A stretch of DNA of 64,000 nt, from positions 16,665 to 80,664 of the forward strand of contig RCAB01000292.1 of the NCBI GenBank assembly GCA_003640385.1, in the 5' to 3' direction. The translations under genes were made by a program, and so were the position numbers. Origin of the DNA: Setaria digitata. Taxonomy: Eukaryota > Nematoda > Chromadorea > Rhabditida > Setariidae. The notes beneath the pieces were generated by a model. It ran no database searches. It was not told the origin of the DNA and saw nothing but the letters and a program-made list of their open reading frames with translations. Shown one piece after another: positions 39,149-51,100 of the stretch. How positions within the stretch are numbered: the first letter of the stretch is position 1; every line of letters starts with the position of its first letter.

Positions 39149-40924
39149 ATTTTCCTAAATTATGGTGGTTATCTTCTTCTTCCTTATTATACGCTCATTT
39201 TCTCTTTCATTGTCCATTATCGTAAATTAACTTTTTTTTTTCCTCTTTTTTTTTTTGTCCTAGTTTAATTGTTTAATTGACGATGAACTAGAGCATTTTA
39301 TTATACTAATTACCAGTTAATTTGCTCTATTTTAGAAGATTATTTTTTTTTTTTTAAAAAAAAAAAAGTTTAATGAATTATTTTATAAAAAAAAAATGTT
39401 GAAAGTTTATTTTACTAAGTGTATACAAAAAGTCATTATGAATTTGTTGAAAGAGGTGAAAAAGATTGAAAAAGAATTAATTCAATTGACTGATGTAATA
39501 GTTTTAATTATTTTTTGTAAATCTTTTTGATAAACTTAAAATGACCATATAGTTTCTCTTTTTTTTTTCTTGAGCTACTGAAAATTTAAAACGATTAAAT
39601 TAAAATATTTAGATGCTGAGGTTTATCATAAAACTTATTGCATAGATTCAAGAAGGATAAATTATTGTGTTAGTATTTATTTGAATTTCCACTAAATCGA
39701 GAATAGAAACAAACCCTCAGTGATATGATTTTTAAACTAATTGTTGTTTCTTAAGGTGTTCAATATTTTGATTAGTAATGATTGAGATTTTAATAACAGA
39801 AAATTTTATTGTGATAATTCAAATTGTTTACAAATTGCTCCTTCTTAATTATTTTTTCTCTCCTTTTCTATTAAATATATTTATCTGAAACTAAAATAGT
39901 TTTAATGCATTATAACAAAACAAATTCTTCTTCTCTCTTTTGGAAGATAAAAATTAATCCTGTTTAAAATTAAAGAAGAAAAATAAAGCAATTGTCCAGA
40001 ATGCTTCACTGATAGTAGTTTCTTTCAAAATTTTTATTCCAATCCGGTTTAATTTTACGAAATTTTTTTTTGAAAATGATTTTCTGAAAAAGATAACAAT
40101 TTTCTTTCAAATAGAATTTTCCGTCATTTGTACTAGATGTTCGCATCAATTCTCCTCAAAAGTTTGCTGCTGTTTTTGTGATCCAAAAAGAGGAATACTT
40201 TGATAGCTGTGAAATAAAGTGTAAAAGAGCTTTCGTACTAACCCGAATTTATCGGTCTTATACTTATGCTTTCACTGATAGTGAGAGTTACTTAAAAAGG
40301 AAAATACTATTGAACATAATCAGTTCAGTTCAAGTAACTTAAAATGCAACAATCAATTCACAGCAATTTTCTATTTTCTATTTTTTTTTTTTTTTTTTTT
40401 ATTCCAGTTTCTACTAAAATAAGAATTATCATTATTTACACATTCCTTACATTACAAAGTGGCGGATTTAAATCGGATAATATATTGCTTAAAAAAAAAA
40501 GGGAAATCTTATTTTCTTTTTTCTTAATTTTCCTGTCCTACAAACTCTTTTCAATCATTTCTTTTCTTTTGCGCATATCGAATCAGATGAAAGTTTGAGA
40601 ATCACTATTGGTATTTTATTGAGTAGCAAAAAAAATTGTAAAAATTTCTGCTATAAATTTCTACGTTTACTATTAAATTTTTAAAAATTTGACATTTATA
40701 TGAAAAAATTTTCCTGCTGTGCGAGAAAAAAAATAGGATGAAAAAAAAAAAAACTCATCATTTATGAATGTAAATTTTTTTTTTTTTTTTTNCTACAAAT
40801 TTTTCGCTACAATATTTCCTATGAATTTTCTTTATTTTTATCAATTCCGATATTTTGAAAATGATTATGCTATGCTAAGATAAACATAGTCATTATTAAT
40901 TTCAATTTTTGATTTAAATGCAGT
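39149..40924. other. Intergenic region before the Wart-type gene
   Basis: AT-rich, with several long homopolymers and one N at 40792 after a T20-class run. No supported exon. The acceptor AATGCAG ends at 40923, one base before the next gene's ATG, the tight spacing typical of nematode trans-splice sites. Confidence 0.5.
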
Positions 40925-43900
40925 ATGAAGAAACAACAGTTTTACTATCTGCTGCTTATTTCCATCTCTACACAGCAAACATTGGCATCATTCTGCGGTT
41001 CAACCGGTGTACCGTTTAGTTTTGAAGTTCTTCCATCAGGTTTTTACTGAATTTTATTTAAAAAATTTGATCAATTCCGAACTGAACAGTAAAAATGAAA
41101 CTACCAAATATAATACTACTCTATTAGAAAAAAAGAAATTGCTGATCATATTTATGATGAAAATTTGAAATTAATTAATTGAAAATTGAAATGAAAATTT
41201 GAATTTAATTAATTTATTACATGTTCTTTAGGTGCACCAGTACTTGGTTGTGCTCAACCAACATGTGTTGCAAATCTGCAAGGCGAAAAGGATGATAGTC
41301 ATTTTTTGATAAATGCCAACGGACAAGCTGATGGTTTCATGCGTGAAGATGATAAGGAAAATAGATTGTACGGTGATCCTTACGGAAGCAAACTTCTCGC
41401 TGTACGTCTTTAAAAAAAAAAAAAAATTTTAAACTTTTAGCTAAAATTAATCAACTAAAGGAGGTAATTTAGACCTGGTTCAATTCAAAAAAGGAGCAAA
41501 AAAAGAAAATATTACAAAAAAAAAAAAATTGAAAATCAAATTGAATTCTTTAAAATAATAATAAATTTTAGCATGTTTTTTTTTTTTCTTTTCCCATCTG
41601 TTAGCAAAGCTACAAACAGTACTCCTTTATTCAGTGATAAAATATTTCAAATTTTGAATAATAATGAATTCTTTTTTCACTTCAATTTTTCCATTTTTCT
41701 TTTTTTTTTTTTTTAAGAAAATAAAATCCTTAAGTAGCAATTTCCATAAAATAAATACATTGATAATTCCATGGTTCATCTTTTTTTTCTGATTTTTTTT
41801 TTTTGTCATGCACTTTTGCCTACGTTTTAAGATTGAAAAAAAAAAGACAAGAAAAAATAAATAAATAAAAATAATGGAATAATTTTGGTTTCTATGGAAT
41901 TCCTTTTCTTTTCTTTAGAACCTCTAGAAGCTGAAATTAATGATAAATGGTTGGAAAAAAAAAAAAAAAAAAATTGCAATTTGCATCACAGAGGAAGATT
42001 GACTGTTCAAAATTTGTCTTTGAACAATTAACACTATATATATTTTATGCGGTTTTTTTTTTTTTTTCTTATTTAAATCTCACAGATGAAAATATATTTT
42101 AGAATTGTTCCGGTAAATTTGCTGATCTGTCATGTTCAAGAAAAGATCAGTGGGTGGGAGGCATTGAATATATCGATCATCCGCGACAACCGTGAGATTT
42201 TAACCTAAAAAACTTCTTTATCAAATTAATTAGGCGAAATTGGACAAACGTTTTCCTTTAATTAAACCCTATGAGATATTTTGGTGCAATTAATTTATGT
42301 TATAAATTGAATTTAAATTGAGAATACTGATAGGCATTAAAAAAAAATTTGATTAATAATAATATCTATCGTAAAACAGAACCATTTTTTTCTTTCTTTC
42401 TTATTCTTTTACAGACTAATCTTACAATGCTGTACATTTGCTGGATTACGTTTCTCGCAAGAAGTTGGCCTAACAAATGTTGGCCCAGGTGAAGCAATTA
42501 CAGGTGGTGAAGTGATCAGGGATGGACGACAAATAAGTTTCGATGTAATAGCTAATGTTCGAAAAGTGGTAGATGCTAATACCCATATGTTCGTTAGTCT
42601 CCATTTTGATAAATCTATGTTAATCAAGAATGATGATAAAGAAAGTTAAACAATGCTATTAAAGATAATTGAAAAGAGCCATTTAAGTAATGAAAATTAA
42701 GGGAGATTTTGTAGTAAGAATACTTTCATTCCTTCCTTTCTTTTACCTTTATTATGATTGTTTTTCGTATCTTAATAGTTCTTATTGGAAGAAATAAGGT
42801 AAGCCAAAAAAAAAAAAGGTTTTTCAATTTTACTCAGGCAATGTTGTGAAATGATACCATAGTGTTCCAAAAAAATAATGAATTTTGCAGTGTTTCATAT
42901 GAAGTTACAGTACGACGAATGCATTGCCTACCGGATCCACCGGAACCAGTTGTTAATTGTTAGTTAAATTTTGATCTATTTCAAGATTTCATTTCAATTC
43001 CATTCGATGGCTGAACCTATTATAATGAAAAATTAAAATTTCTAATTGCCATGAGCGCATTCCATCATGTCTTCAGATATAACATCTCGCGGTAATAGGG
43101 AAACAACCAGGGCATTTTATCGGAAAATGTCAACTTGACATATATATATAGCATATATATATACAATTATATATATAATTTGTACAAATAAATAAAATGT
43201 ACAAGAGAGGCTCCCTTCAGGTGCTATACACCTTTTAATTATAACAATGATTATCAGCAGTGAGATTTTGATAACTTTCTCCATTCAGGTATAAAATGTC
43301 ATCACTGTTGATGACGTTTCTCATGATTGAAAATTTATCTCCTATCATACTTTTTCAACAGTCTGAAATGAAATGAAGGGAAAATATGAATTGATAAAAT
43401 TACTGCATATCAATCATTTTATCTCTCACATTATCGAGCATTTTCAGTTGATAAAGATGTTAGCGATGAAATAGTGAAAGTGTTAACAAAAGCAACCGAT
43501 TTATCAGCTTTTCGAAGGGAAAAGGAATTAAAGAAGGAGAAATTGGAGGATTTCCAAAACAGAAAGGCATTCGCTGATACCACTTTTCAGAAAATTAATG
43601 AAAGAAAACAGTACAAGTAAATGATTTTTTCACTCTTTCAAATCATTCCGATTCATAATCTCAATGATTATATTGTATTATATGGGGAGAAAGTTCGTCC
43701 TGTAATAAACAAATAATTAAAACATAAATGACAGGTGAGAGCGAGGTGAGAGAAAAGCAAATTGATTTGATCAGTTATGCAGCTAAATGGTGTACAGTAG
43801 CTAAATTTGCGAAGAAAAAGAGCTTGTGATTCAGGAAAATGGAGGAAAATGAAGCTATTCGAGCTGATTTATGGAATGGTAATGAAGCAATTCAGAAGCA

Positions 43901-45569
43901 GCAAGAAGAAGCAAACCAAGTTGAACAAATGCTGAAATCAGATGCTGATCAGCAAATAGCTTTTTTAACAAATAGCCGTAAATCGGAAATTAGGACAGGT
44001 GCTACAGATGGCCGTTTTTCAACCGGAAATAATGGCCCTACCGTAATTAATGGTCTACCACTGTTATCGGAAAAAAAAGCATTTGGTGAAGAGCGCATAA
44101 GTAATTTTGATAAACCAAAACAACACCTAGGATCTGAATCTAGCTTTGGATCAGTTCAGCAGCAAGAATTAAGCGACGATAATCAGCCAAAACAGATTGG
44201 CAATCATGGATCGTGTGGAACGCAATGCAATCGATCACCATGTTTCATGCAACGATGCAATCAGGGGCTTAATCCGCTTTTCGGGATTCCTACCTTTCCA
44301 CCACCATTCTTTCCTTTAAATTTTCCCACCTTACCCATGCCAAATTTCCCAACAGTAGCACCACAAACATTTCAACCATTTATTTCTCAAACTTATCCAA
44401 CCGTAGCTCCACCACCTACTCAGCCACCACTTCCACCCGATTCCAGTTATCATAGCTCATCCAATTCGGATTATGCCGTTTCGTTTAATGCACCAACATA
44501 TCTTGCCACAAATATGATCAAGATTCCGGAAAATACTAATCCTAACAGATTAGTTCAGTTGTCCATTGCTCCTATACCATCTCTTTCCACTACAGCTACT
44601 TCCAGTTTAGTTCCAGAACAACCGTTAGCGATGCTCTCCAATAGACCAATTCTTTTTGCCGGTCAGTGCTGTTTCACTTAATTTTCACTAAATCATCCTC
44701 TTCTTTTTTTTTTTTTTTTTCTCTTGAATATTTGTATTCTAATGTAACATCGAAGTATTTTGATGCTTTAATACAGAAGAACACTGCAAATTCTAAATAG
44801 AGCGTTCTTTTTTTTTTTTTCCGGTTTTTGAGAGAATTTTCTTACTAGAAAGTTATAAACGAAGAAAGTATATTACATATGTAAATATGGATTTATAAAT
44901 GAGTAAAAAAAAAAAAAAATGAAAAACAAAACGATAAAAAAAATTATAGATAGTCTGGTTTCAAGTGGCACTGTCACATTAAGTCCATTATCAACGTTTG
45001 AGGAATTCATGGCAAAACTTGGCTATCATAATATCAGTATTGCTACCTTAACACCAGCACCATTAGTAATTCCGTCACAATTCACAACAGCTACTTCTTT
45101 TCCACCTCTTTCATCTTTACTAAATGTTGCCACAACTACCGCTCCATCAATTCCCGTGAAACATCCTCAGTTACTCATTTCAAAAATCAATCCACCACAA
45201 TCTTCGTTTTCATCATCTCAGCATGATCACCTTCGTGCTTCACGGAGTACGTCTCATTCATTATCGTTAATTTCATCAAAAATTAATCGAAAAAAAAAGA
45301 AAAAATTTTGGTTTTTTGTATTCCTACAAAAATTGCATGATTTGTGTGGTACAGTAATTGAGCTGGCTTCATACTGTAGCGCATGTACTTCGGTTAGTAA
45401 GAAAGTGCAAGAAGATCAGCCAGTTCGTCTAATGTTATACGTATAACTGTATATGATTTTAGAAAAACAAAAAAAAAAAAAAAAAAAAATTTCAGTGTTT
45501 TATCCACCGCAGCAACAGTCACAACCAGCTTCGAAGAATACGATGCAACAACATTTTTGGAGATTCTAA
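40925..45569 (+). CDS. Secreted hedgehog-related protein (Wart/Qua-type), no Hog domain
   Basis: Nine exons, all phases consistent: 40925-41039, 41232-41401, 42103-42191, 42415-42588, 42891-42958, 43448-43616, 43835-44661, 44950-45246, 45496-45569. They encode 660 residues. A signal peptide ([15 protein letters not shown], cleavage near 22) precedes a Cys-rich domain at about 23-203, with [66 protein letters not shown] and [20 protein letters not shown] recognise these as the nematode hedgehog-related Wart class, which are secreted cuticle/epidermis-associated molecules. Residues about 205-300 are charged and heptad-like, a likely coiled coil. The rest is Ser/Pro/Thr-rich and ends QQHFWRF. 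The autoprocessing Hog (Hint) domain of hedgehog proteins is absent, as in several worm warthogs. Closest paralogue is uncertain. Confidence 0.83.
43139..43180. repeat. AT-rich palindromic tract in an intron
   Basis: Alternating TA runs around a GCATATATATATAC core, within the intron between the fifth and sixth exons of the Wart-type gene. It can fold back on itself. Confidence 0.6.
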
Positions 45570-45848
45570 TCTTTTTATACAACATCCAAGAAATTTCGAA
45601 AAACAGCAATAGATTTTGTTAAATTTGCCATACTAAGTGTACTTATTTGTTGTATAGTATGAAATGACTTTTTAATTATCTTTGTTTTCTTTTTTCTTTT
45701 TTTTTTTTATTTGAGAGAGAGAGAGAGAGAAAGAGCTAGCAGTTGATACATTAATTAATATGCTATTGTTTTTATATTCGTGCAATAATGCAGTATAAGT
45801 GCAATAAGAATTTGTATTAGGTTGAAATGAAATCCTAAAGTAGATTAA

Positions 45849-45854
45849 AATAAA
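45849..45854 (+). terminator. Poly(A) signal AATAAA
   Basis: AATAAA lies 280 bases after the stop of the Wart-type gene. It is plausible as its polyadenylation signal, though the DNA is AT-rich enough for chance matches. Confidence 0.35.
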
Positions 45855-45992
45855 AAGTAAAATCAGTGCTGCTTCGCAAAGAAGGATTTGGTAATGCGAC
45901 TTTGCTGAGGAATTCAACGATTCCTATCACCAAATGTCCAATTTGAATTTGCATATTTCAGTATTATGATTTAAATTGATAATTAATTCGTC

Positions 45993-46032
<40 letters not shown>

Positions 46033-46080
46033 CACAGCATATATATATATATATATATATATTGATGCTGTGATAATTTT
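45993..46080. repeat. (AT)n plus perfect 16-bp inverted repeat
   Basis: An AT tract at 45993-46024 is followed by AAAATTATCACAGCAT (46025-46040), a second AT tract, and ATGCTGTGATAATTTT (46065-46080). The arms are perfectly complementary. It could form a long hairpin and resembles a small palindromic element. No coding capacity. Confidence 0.9.
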
Positions 46081-47598
46081 TTTCAACTTGGAAAGAACAT
46101 TTTTTTAATTACCAAGTTTTGGAAATTTTATGCCTCTAAAATCGTATTTCATTTTGACAATTTATTTAAAATTTTTGATGCTCTATCTAATAACGATTTA
46201 GAAATTTAATGCTTTTCTCTAATGAAATTTAAATAGTCGTAAAAGAATGAAAATTTAGCTATTTTGATTGCTATGCAATTTGCTCTTGATCAGCTGATCA
46301 AACATAAGTGCAACTTGTCTCGTTTTAATTGCACTTAACTGCACAACTGAGAACAAAACGGTAATGAACCGAAAGTTTTAATGTCAACGAAGACACACGT
46401 CAGATTACGTAGCACGTAACATTTACATTTCTTACGTAATGCTTGAATGTAGCATATGCCGCATAAAGAATTAACGAACAATAAAGAAGTCTTTTAGAAA
46501 AAAAAAAAAAAAAAATGCAAACTTATGCTTCACTGATCGCCTGAGGCAGTACTAATTGTTTCATTAAAGGATTCAAATTTAATTCAATTCAGTTACAGCC
46601 ACACACAGTCATGCTTGATGAAAACTGTTGAAAATTCTAATGTCGAACTGGTCCTGCAAAGCTAAAGTCTAATTAGAGGTCAAATTGATAATAAATTGGT
46701 GACTTTTAGAGCATATAACTTCATTGATTCTGTCTGTAACGAAGTTAAAAAACAATCTTGTTCGCGTTTTTAAAGAAATTTTGCAAGTATTACGATTATC
46801 TTTGGGGAATATTTTTTTTTTTAACGTTATCTAGAATTTATCAAAAAATTAATTTTTCAAATTTATGAACAATGCGATCATTTTCTAATACTTACATAGA
46901 TGCTACCAAAATAGTCAGCATGTTATTCTCATTATCAATTTGATTATTATTATGTGTCTATAGTTTTAAAATTTTTTTAAACCTTTATAGAATTGCTTAT
47001 TTTCCTCTTGCCATAGTTTTCACGAAAGTAACGGTACTAACAATTAGTTTGTTGTAGAAAGTAGAATAATTTTGATTAATTGTCATTATCAGAGATTATT
47101 TCAATCAGTTTTCGATTATTACTATAATCTCTACTAGGCAAGCAGAATCACATAAATCTTCGGTTCAAACTTATCAACTAAACACAATGACAGTTAAATT
47201 ATGCCTTACTTGATTGTTTTATTATACATTTCAGGAAGCTTTTTGCATTATTTTAATCCTTATAATTTAATAGAAGATGCCTGTGAAGATTTGATATAGT
47301 AGTAATTTGATCAAAAACTATAGTGATAATTCTTGATTTTTAGCTTTGTTTATGCAAAAGCTCACTTCTTTAAAAACTGTAATTTTTTTTCTTTTCGATA
47401 TCAACATAAATTTAATCTAAATCACTTTCTGCGGTGTCAGATTGTTGAGCGGCTTGTTTATTTGTTTGTTTATTGTTTTATTTCTTCTTAGCCGTTTAAT
47501 CTCAGCTACATTTATAAACTTATTTACGATATTTTTGATTTTTTTTCCACATAACAATTTATTTCTTCTACCTTTCTACAATTGATTTGTTCACGCAG
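46081..47598. other. Intergenic region before the transporter gene
   Basis: AT-rich DNA with no supported exon. It is somewhat less homopolymeric than most intergenic stretches and contains a compact cluster of ACGT-core motifs, listed separately. Confidence 0.5.
46404..46439. promoter_or_regulatory. Cluster of ACGT-core (bZIP-like) sites
   Basis: ATTACGTA, CACGTAAC and a perfect TTACGTAA palindrome lie within 36 bases, with ACACGTCA just upstream. TTACGTAA is the known consensus of PAR/C-EBP-type bZIP factors. The cluster lies about 1.2 kb upstream of the first candidate exon of the transporter locus. Function is inferred. Confidence 0.35.
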
Positions 47599-48143
47599 TT
47601 TCAAGAACATTTCCTGGAGAGCTAGAAGGAAGAAATTCAGAAATTTCGTTCGCTATTCCGGAATAGCATTGGCAAACTTGCAAGTAATGAAGGCAGTCGA
47701 AAATGAAATTCGAGCTAATTGGAAACAATTGCCAGCACACACGAAGAAAAATATGCCATCCTTATCTGGAAAAACTGGAGGAAGTGATTATTTTACAAGT
47801 AGTGTTGGGAAAATTTTGTTGTTGGAAAGTATCCCATCTGTAAGAAGTGTATCATTAATTATTGCAAATGACATTATGCTGGTATTCTATACTTAATACT
47901 CTAGTAAGATGTCTAAAAATAGCACATGTTAATTAATTGCTAATTATTTGCAAAATTCTTAAGTCCCCTCATGTCACTTATTTGAAATTAGAATTAAAAG
48001 TTCCGGAATATTTTGTTAATTTTATTAAACTATAAGACTAACTTCCTCAGAACAAGGTCAACTGGAAAGATTTGAAAACATTGGCAGAAATGGCGATGAG
48101 GAAACAGAAGTGGACTCATTTGGAACCTATGAGTATAATGTAA
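47599..48143 (+). CDS. Candidate exon pair upstream of, or overlapping, the transporter
   Basis: After a CGCAG acceptor, a frame runs from 47599 to an excellent donor (CCATCT|GTAAGA) at 47839, then joins in phase to 48051-48143, ending in TAA. It encodes about 111 residues, including FRNFVRYSGIALANLQVMKA, ENEIRANWKQLPAHTKKNM and VNWKDLKTLAEMAMRKQKW. I do not recognise it; it is basic and helix-like. The second exon is also open in the frame that continues into the transporter. So this is either the 3' end of a separate small gene or an upstream exon of the transporter used with a different donor. Confidence 0.4.
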
Positions 48144-51100
48144 TTATATTTGAACAATTAATATTTCTTATACTTAATTTAAATTACCTGACTTCTTTTA
48201 AGTACCACAAAATCATTGTGAATTGAATTTATGGCATTTGCAAAAATAATGATTATCCTTTTTAAATGAATCATTCAATGTACAGGTCAAAAAAAAAAAA
48301 GAAAAAAATAATAATAATTTAAAAGGGCAATAATTTTTAAGGTACAAAGAATATGGCAAAGCTTTACGAATTCAGCATTTCGTTTCACTGGACGTAGTGA
48401 TCATATCTTCATCGCCTTATCACTTGTAGTCAGTCTCAACAATATACTGCGATTTCCAGTTATTTGTTCTGAAAGTGGAGGAAGTATGTGCATATTTTTC
48501 TTTTATTTAATTAATTAATTGATTAAAAATTTCAAATTTTCTAGCAAATATTCTTTGCATTTCAAAAATAATTCCAAAATTAAACAAATCCTATTTTTAC
48601 GTTTTTCTATTGTCAAAAAAAAAAAGATATTTCAGTTCTATTTCTAATCCCATATGGATTATGCCTTATCTTTATCACTATGCCAATCATTTATTTGGAA
48701 AATGCCTTAGGACAATATAGTTCACTTCCACCAATGCAACTCTTCCATCACCTTTGCCCTGCTTTTGGAGGTTCTCAGATATTTCTTTTCGAGGTTGAGT
48801 AAAAAAAAAAAAGTTTATATCCTAAAAACATATATTAATTTTAAATATACATGATTAAATAGTTGCTGTTTTATCAGTTTCTCGGAATTTGAATTTTTCC
48901 ACTTAATTCTACTCAGATCAGATTTCCTGCACTTTCAAATTTCTCTTATTCATATTTTATACTGAGAAAAAATACTATTTAGTCATATTTCATATTCAAA
49001 TAAAATAACACTTCATCTAAGTTTTTTTTTTTTTTTAGAAAGAAACAACCAGACAAATATCACAATTTCCACATGTAACAATATGTTATATAATACAACA
49101 ATTTTATAAATTATACATTAATATAGTAATGAAAATACCTAACTACCCTATAAATAATATAACTCATATAATAGCCATCTCAACATTCCTTATCACTGAT
49201 AGCTCCAATATTGTTCAATGCAGCATGAAGTTTATTAGGTTAGACATTATTAATTTAACATGACGAAGAATCAGAAGGTTGCACTCAGTTTCTTATCAGT
49301 GACTGATAATTAAAAGAGCATTTTAGGAATCGGTTTAGCGATGTCATTAGTAGCCATTTCCAAGAGCATTTTATTATCCTATTCAGCTATGGGTATTTTC
49401 TATGCATTCAAAAGTATGACAGCTGCAGTTAGCACTTTATCACAAACTAATTGGCTAGAATGTGTTCATCAAAGCTACTGTAAGTTTTAAATTTCTCATT
49501 CCTTTTTCTTTTTGTTTTTCTTTCTTGAAATTAAACTTGATTTTTCTTAATATTATTTTGTTAACTATTTTATTACTGTTGGGTTAACAAGCATTGTTTG
49601 AAATTAAAATATTTTTGATTGATTAAGTAAAATTCCAACTGAATTTTTCAACGAATTTATTATACAAAATAGCAATAGTATCAAGTTTTTAATTCCAGCT
49701 CAAACAGTAGCACTAAATTTTTGCTCTTCAGCTCTCATTTTATATTGAGACTGAATTACAGACTAATCTTATTAGTTTTGTTAGATTGCATGAAATAATG
49801 TTTTCCAGCTTCCTGCTATGACCCATATGTGAAATGTAATGAAGCAGCTGGTAGTTATCAACATTATTCAAAATGCTACAATTTACAAGTTTTCGATAAC
49901 AGAAGCTCTTTAAATTATACCTGGGAACAGGTTGTCATCTTAATGACATCAACATCAGAAGCGCTTCGAGAATTTCCACCAAACATTTATTGGTGAGAAA
50001 GTGGATTTCTTTTTTTTCATCTTGAAATACTTACCAGAAATGCAATGTTAAAAGAAAATCTTGAAATTAACTAAAGAAAAAATCTCGAAATACAATCTAT
50101 CTCTCAATGATTACCTCTGAATGTTATAAATGATTAAGCATTTTACAATTATCTGAACTATTTTAAATATACTTTTGTTGTATATCTATGGATTGTTTAG
50201 ATATTTTATTTTCTAGGATGGAGAAAATAAATAAGCCCGGAAAGCCTAGTGAATTTTTTTTTGCTTCTGCAACAGCTGAACAAGCAATTATTGCTATAAT
50301 TGCAATGCTTGGGATGCGTTTTTATGCAAAGGTTTGCTAAATTTAAAAGTAAAATAATTAATTTTTAATTTTCAAGCCAAAATAAAATTTTTATGGCTTA
50401 GTATCAATGACATCTTACTACTCTATATTCGATGAAGTGATATATAGTAAATTTAACGTTTTAAATTGAAAAAGATTGAACTTATTATGCTCAATTTATT
50501 TACATTCCTTATCAAATATACCTAGATTTTTAAAGAATTTAAAATTTCTTTAGCTTTGTCTTTTTTTTTCCTTTTTTAAGCTGATATCCACCTTGCAAAA
50601 ACTATTCTTAACGAACCGCTAACCTGGCAATAATAAATCTAATTTATTCTAAATAGAATCATGAAACTTGAAGCACGTTTTTTTTTCAGATAGCTCGACT
50701 TCTTGTCACACTTCCTCAGCTTTGTATGATCATTTGTATCATTTTTGCGACTGTAAAAATTGGTTTTCGAAATACGATTGCTTCAATAGCAAAAGGTTTC
50801 TCGCCGGATCGAGAAGAATTTTTCGATTTAAGAGTTTGGGTTACTGCTGCACTTCAGGTTTCCTCTCTTCCATTTGAACATTATTATTTATTTATTTATT
50901 TATTTTTTTTCAATTTCATGCAAATTGATTTTCTAGCAGAAAATGGAATTTCACCTCCTTCAATTTCTACGGGAAAAAGAATCTGTAAAGTTAAAATTCA
51001 AATTTATAGAACGAGTTTGTTAAGTTTCTTAAAATTGCTAATATTAACTATTGGTAATATTGAGTGAGAGAAAAAAAAAAAAACTCCTTCAATTTTTCTC

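Noticed and set aside
38952..39158. Frame beginning in the orphan exon with MERHHKK
   Set aside because: The adjacent frame has better composition and ends with a natural-looking hydrophilic C-terminus; this one turns hydrophobic and low complexity.
45247..45446. Continuation of the Wart-gene frame past the 45246 donor (Lys run, then [15 protein letters not shown])
   Set aside because: Reads through a strong GTACGT donor; splicing to 45496 gives a phase-consistent ending and total length divisible by three.
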